From JASUTC01 sp964604305 (GTDB lineage: Bacteria; Thermotogota; Thermotogae; MWEM01): 43,232 bases of DNA. Made by a program: the position numbers and the translations under genes. The notes under the pieces are model-generated. The model did no database searches. It was not told the DNA's origin and worked only from the letters and a program-made list of their open reading frames with translations. This document shows, in pieces, positions 41,819 to 43,232 of the stretch; position 1 is the first letter of the stretch, and every line of letters starts with the position of its first letter. Location: positions 1 through 43,232 of the forward strand of contig CAZRYM010000011.1 of NCBI GenBank assembly GCA_964604305.1, in the 5' to 3' direction.

Positions 41819-42218
41819 TGGATGATCTTCGAAAGATTCCGTTTACCACAAAAGCTTCCCTATATGAATCAATCATTTTAATAATTTCTCTTTTGTCAAT
41901 GTTTAGTTTTTCTGCCTCTTTTAACGTCTTCAACAGAAAGTTTTCGAAAAAATGATTTTTACGTTCCTGCTTAATGATTTCAGATGCCCCTTTTTCCACA
42001 AACATTCCCAAACCCCTTTTTTTATAAAGTATTCCCTTTTCTACCAAAAGGTTAAGCCCTTTTCTAGCTGTTGCCGGATTGACCTGAAAAGTCTCGGATA
42101 GTTGATTGGTTGAAAATACCTGGTCTTCAGCATTTAAATCGCCGGCAATAATCATATCCTCTACAATTTCAGCAATTTGTTGAAACAGAGGCTGTGCAGA
42201 ATCCTCATTCAACTTCAT
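41811..42218 (-). CDS. GntR family regulator, YtrA type
   Basis: 135 residues. The winged helix-turn-helix fills residues 10-75 (P-L-F-Q-Q-I-A-E-I-V, then V-N-P-A-T-A-R-K-G-L-N-L-L-V-E-K-G-I-L-Y and the wing G-M-F-V). The short C-terminal part of about 55 residues is the YtrA-type dimerisation region with no ligand domain. AAAGGAGG precedes the ATG. It leads the operon that carries the ABC transporter, and a perfect palindrome sits at its own start of transcription, so it very probably represses itself and the transporter until an inducer arrives. Confidence 0.93.
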   Translation of the reverse strand: MKLNEDSAQPLFQQIAEIVEDMIIAGDLNAEDQVFSTNQLSETFQVNPATARKGLNLLVEKGILYKKRGLGMFVEKGASEIIKQERKNHFFENFLLKTLKEAEKLNIDKREIIKMIDSYREAFVVNGIFRRSSNA

Positions 42219-42235
42219 AAAACACCTCCTTTGTT

Positions 42236-42267
42236 AAGTAGTTAGTTGGTTAAGTGACTAACTACTT
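42236..42267. promoter_or_regulatory. Operator palindrome for the GntR/YtrA regulator
   Basis: AAGTAGTTAGT (42236-42246) and ACTAACTACTT (42257-42267) are an exact inverted repeat of 11 bases around a 10-base spacer. It lies from just after the -10 to the ribosome binding site of the gntR gene, covering the start of transcription, as expected for autorepression. Confidence 0.85.
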
Positions 42268-42271
42268 ATGT

Positions 42272-42300
42272 ATTGTACTACATAGATTATCTTTTGTCAA
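42272..42300 (-). promoter_or_regulatory. Sigma-70 promoter for the GntR-ABC operon
   Basis: On the minus strand TTGACA (42300-42295), a 17-base spacer and TACAAT (42277-42272). The -35 is perfect and the -10 differs by one base; the operator palindrome lies directly downstream. Confidence 0.85.
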
Positions 42301-42341
42301 GTTTTTTCTTTAGAGCCTGCTAAAACCTTTTTAAAGAAGCA

Positions 42342-42350
42342 TGATATAAT
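42342..42350 (+). promoter_or_regulatory. Extended -10 promoter for the repeat protein gene
   Basis: TGATATAAT lies 32 bases before ATG 42382, with no clear -35. Confidence 0.55.
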
Positions 42351-42381
42351 ATTAAATATAGAATTTTAAGGAGTGTTAGAT

Positions 42382-43125
42382 ATGAAGAAGCTCTTTTTTA
42401 GTATTGGTATTTTAGTCATTTTGACAACAATTGTTTTATCAGCTGCCTTTGATTTAACCGGAACGTGGGTGGCTTCATTCGAAAGGCATGAAGAAGACGA
42501 CGGGTTTCTAACCGCTTATGATGGAAGAGTTAGTTTTGTTTTTGAAAAACAGGAAGGACAGGTGTTTTCCGGTTATAAGCAGTTTATTGATCATTCCAAG
42601 AATTATGAGGGTATCAAAGAGGCTTTTAGTGGTGTTATTGATCATTCAGGTGAAAAACTATACTGTGCAGAACATGAAGATGGTTACCTTTTTGGCGATA
42701 TCATCAATCAAAATGAAATTGTTATGTATTACGTAGATGCAGAAGATAACACGATAGCTGTTTATTACACCCTGCAAAGAGAAGGCGCCATACCGGACCT
42801 GGTGGGCAAATGGGAATCAGTAACCCATGCCGCTTACGTGAAAGAAATGGATAGGATGGGAAAAGGACAAACAGGTACTTTTATTATCACAGAACAGCAC
42901 GGCCATGTATTCACAGGATATAAACTGGTCAAAACCCTTTACACCGAAGAACACAGAGAAGAATTCTCCGGTGTCATATCAAAAGACGGGCAAAAGTTAT
43001 ATATCGCAGAACATAACGACGGCTACGCTTTCGCAGATATTGCAGATGCCAATACCATCCATTTGTATTATTTGGAAGATAGCGAATTAAAAACCTTGTA
43101 TCAAGAGTTGAAGCGAGTGGAATAA
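42382..43125 (+). CDS. Secreted protein with two tandem repeat domains
   Basis: 247 residues from ATG 42382, eight bases after AAGGAG. A signal peptide covers the first 20 or so (MKKLFFSIGILVILTTIVLS). The mature protein is two homologous units of about 110 residues. Each has D-L-x-G-x-W near the start, G-x-V-F-x-G-Y-K in the middle, then E-x-F-S-G-V-I and K-L-Y-x-A-E-H-x-D-G-Y. I recognise no named family. The pattern suggests a beta-rich binding fold that arose by duplication. It is divergent from the GntR-ABC operon, and may or may not relate to it. Confidence 0.78.
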   Translation: MKKLFFSIGILVILTTIVLSAAFDLTGTWVASFERHEEDDGFLTAYDGRVSFVFEKQEGQVFSGYKQFIDHSKNYEGIKEAFSGVIDHSGEKLYCAEHEDGYLFGDIINQNEIVMYYVDAEDNTIAVYYTLQREGAIPDLVGKWESVTHAAYVKEMDRMGKGQTGTFIITEQHGHVFTGYKLVKTLYTEEHREEFSGVISKDGQKLYIAEHNDGYAFADIADANTIHLYYLEDSELKTLYQELKRVE

Positions 43126-43232
43126 AACCAAGTAAGCTATGAGAAGGTAAAACTTCACTGCTGGCTTGTGGTTGGGGGTGGATTACCTAAGCCTAAAATC
43201 GCTAGCCCTAGCCAAAAGCATGGAGTTTCCCC
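43126..43232. other. Unassigned dyad-rich tail of the window
   Basis: No reading frame of note. Short dyads are close together: GAAG/CTTC (43143-43156), GGCTT/AAGCC (43163-43193) and GCTAG/CTAGC (43201-43212). It looks more GC-rich than most intergenic DNA here. It could begin a structured RNA or a repeat, but the sequence is cut off at the window edge and I make no call. Confidence 0.4.

Overview
The window is AT-rich, gene-dense bacterial chromosome with about 43 protein genes, no tRNA or rRNA, no CRISPR array and no recognisable prophage or transposase. It suggests an anaerobic, flagellated, non-photosynthetic bacterium. Evidence is a single-chain pyruvate:ferredoxin oxidoreductase, flagellar flgM/flgN/flgL with a sigma-28 promoter, the MEP isoprenoid gene dxr, and strong AGGAGG-type ribosome binding sites. 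The yicC-remA-gmk-rpoZ order is typical of Bacillota and also found in some other deep lineages, and the long PurL is the clostridial/Bacteroides type. I cannot place it below that level. A 10-N run at 41796-41805 shows this is a draft assembly.

Layout. 1-5040 (+): a palindromic REP-like element, then yicC-remA-gmk-rpoZ-L,D-transpeptidase, then a REC-PAS-PAS-GGDEF diguanylate cyclase that appears to start at ATT. 5130-12429 (-): a CGGC-domain protein, a fumarylacetoacetate-hydrolase-family enzyme, a Cys-rich unknown protein, purL and purB. 12614-16684 (+): a small zinc-ribbon/MshEN-like protein, cinA, then an XRE-cupin regulator with speD and speE (spermidine synthesis), and a secreted protein. 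16759-20292 (-): PFOR. 20691-22716 (+): a 53-residue orphan gene, then flgM-flgN-flgL. 22797-23261 (-): a secreted protein. 23413-35225 (+): surE-def-fmt-PD(D/E)XK nuclease-dxr-rplI, then RNase Z-like-rnr-patatin-pseudopatatin-comB, then TPR protein-udk. 35185-39682 (-): smc-rluD. 39846-42218 (-): a GntR/YtrA-type regulator with an ABC ATPase, a permease and an anchored protein. 42382-43125 (+): a secreted protein made of two repeats. The last 107 bases are rich in short dyads and unassigned.

How it works together. Housekeeping dominates: nucleotide synthesis (gmk, purB, purL, udk), protein maturation (def, fmt, rplI), RNA processing and decay (yicC, rnz-like, rnr), chromosome maintenance (smc) and polyamines. 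The less ordinary parts are: a possible cyclic-di-GMP pair (an intact GGDEF enzyme and a free-standing MshEN-like domain on a zinc ribbon); a patatin followed by a same-length paralogue that has lost both catalytic motifs; two genes whose only plausible start is ATT; a promoter set dominated by extended -10 elements (TGnTATAAT); and a perfect 11-bp operator palindrome in front of the GntR-ABC operon.
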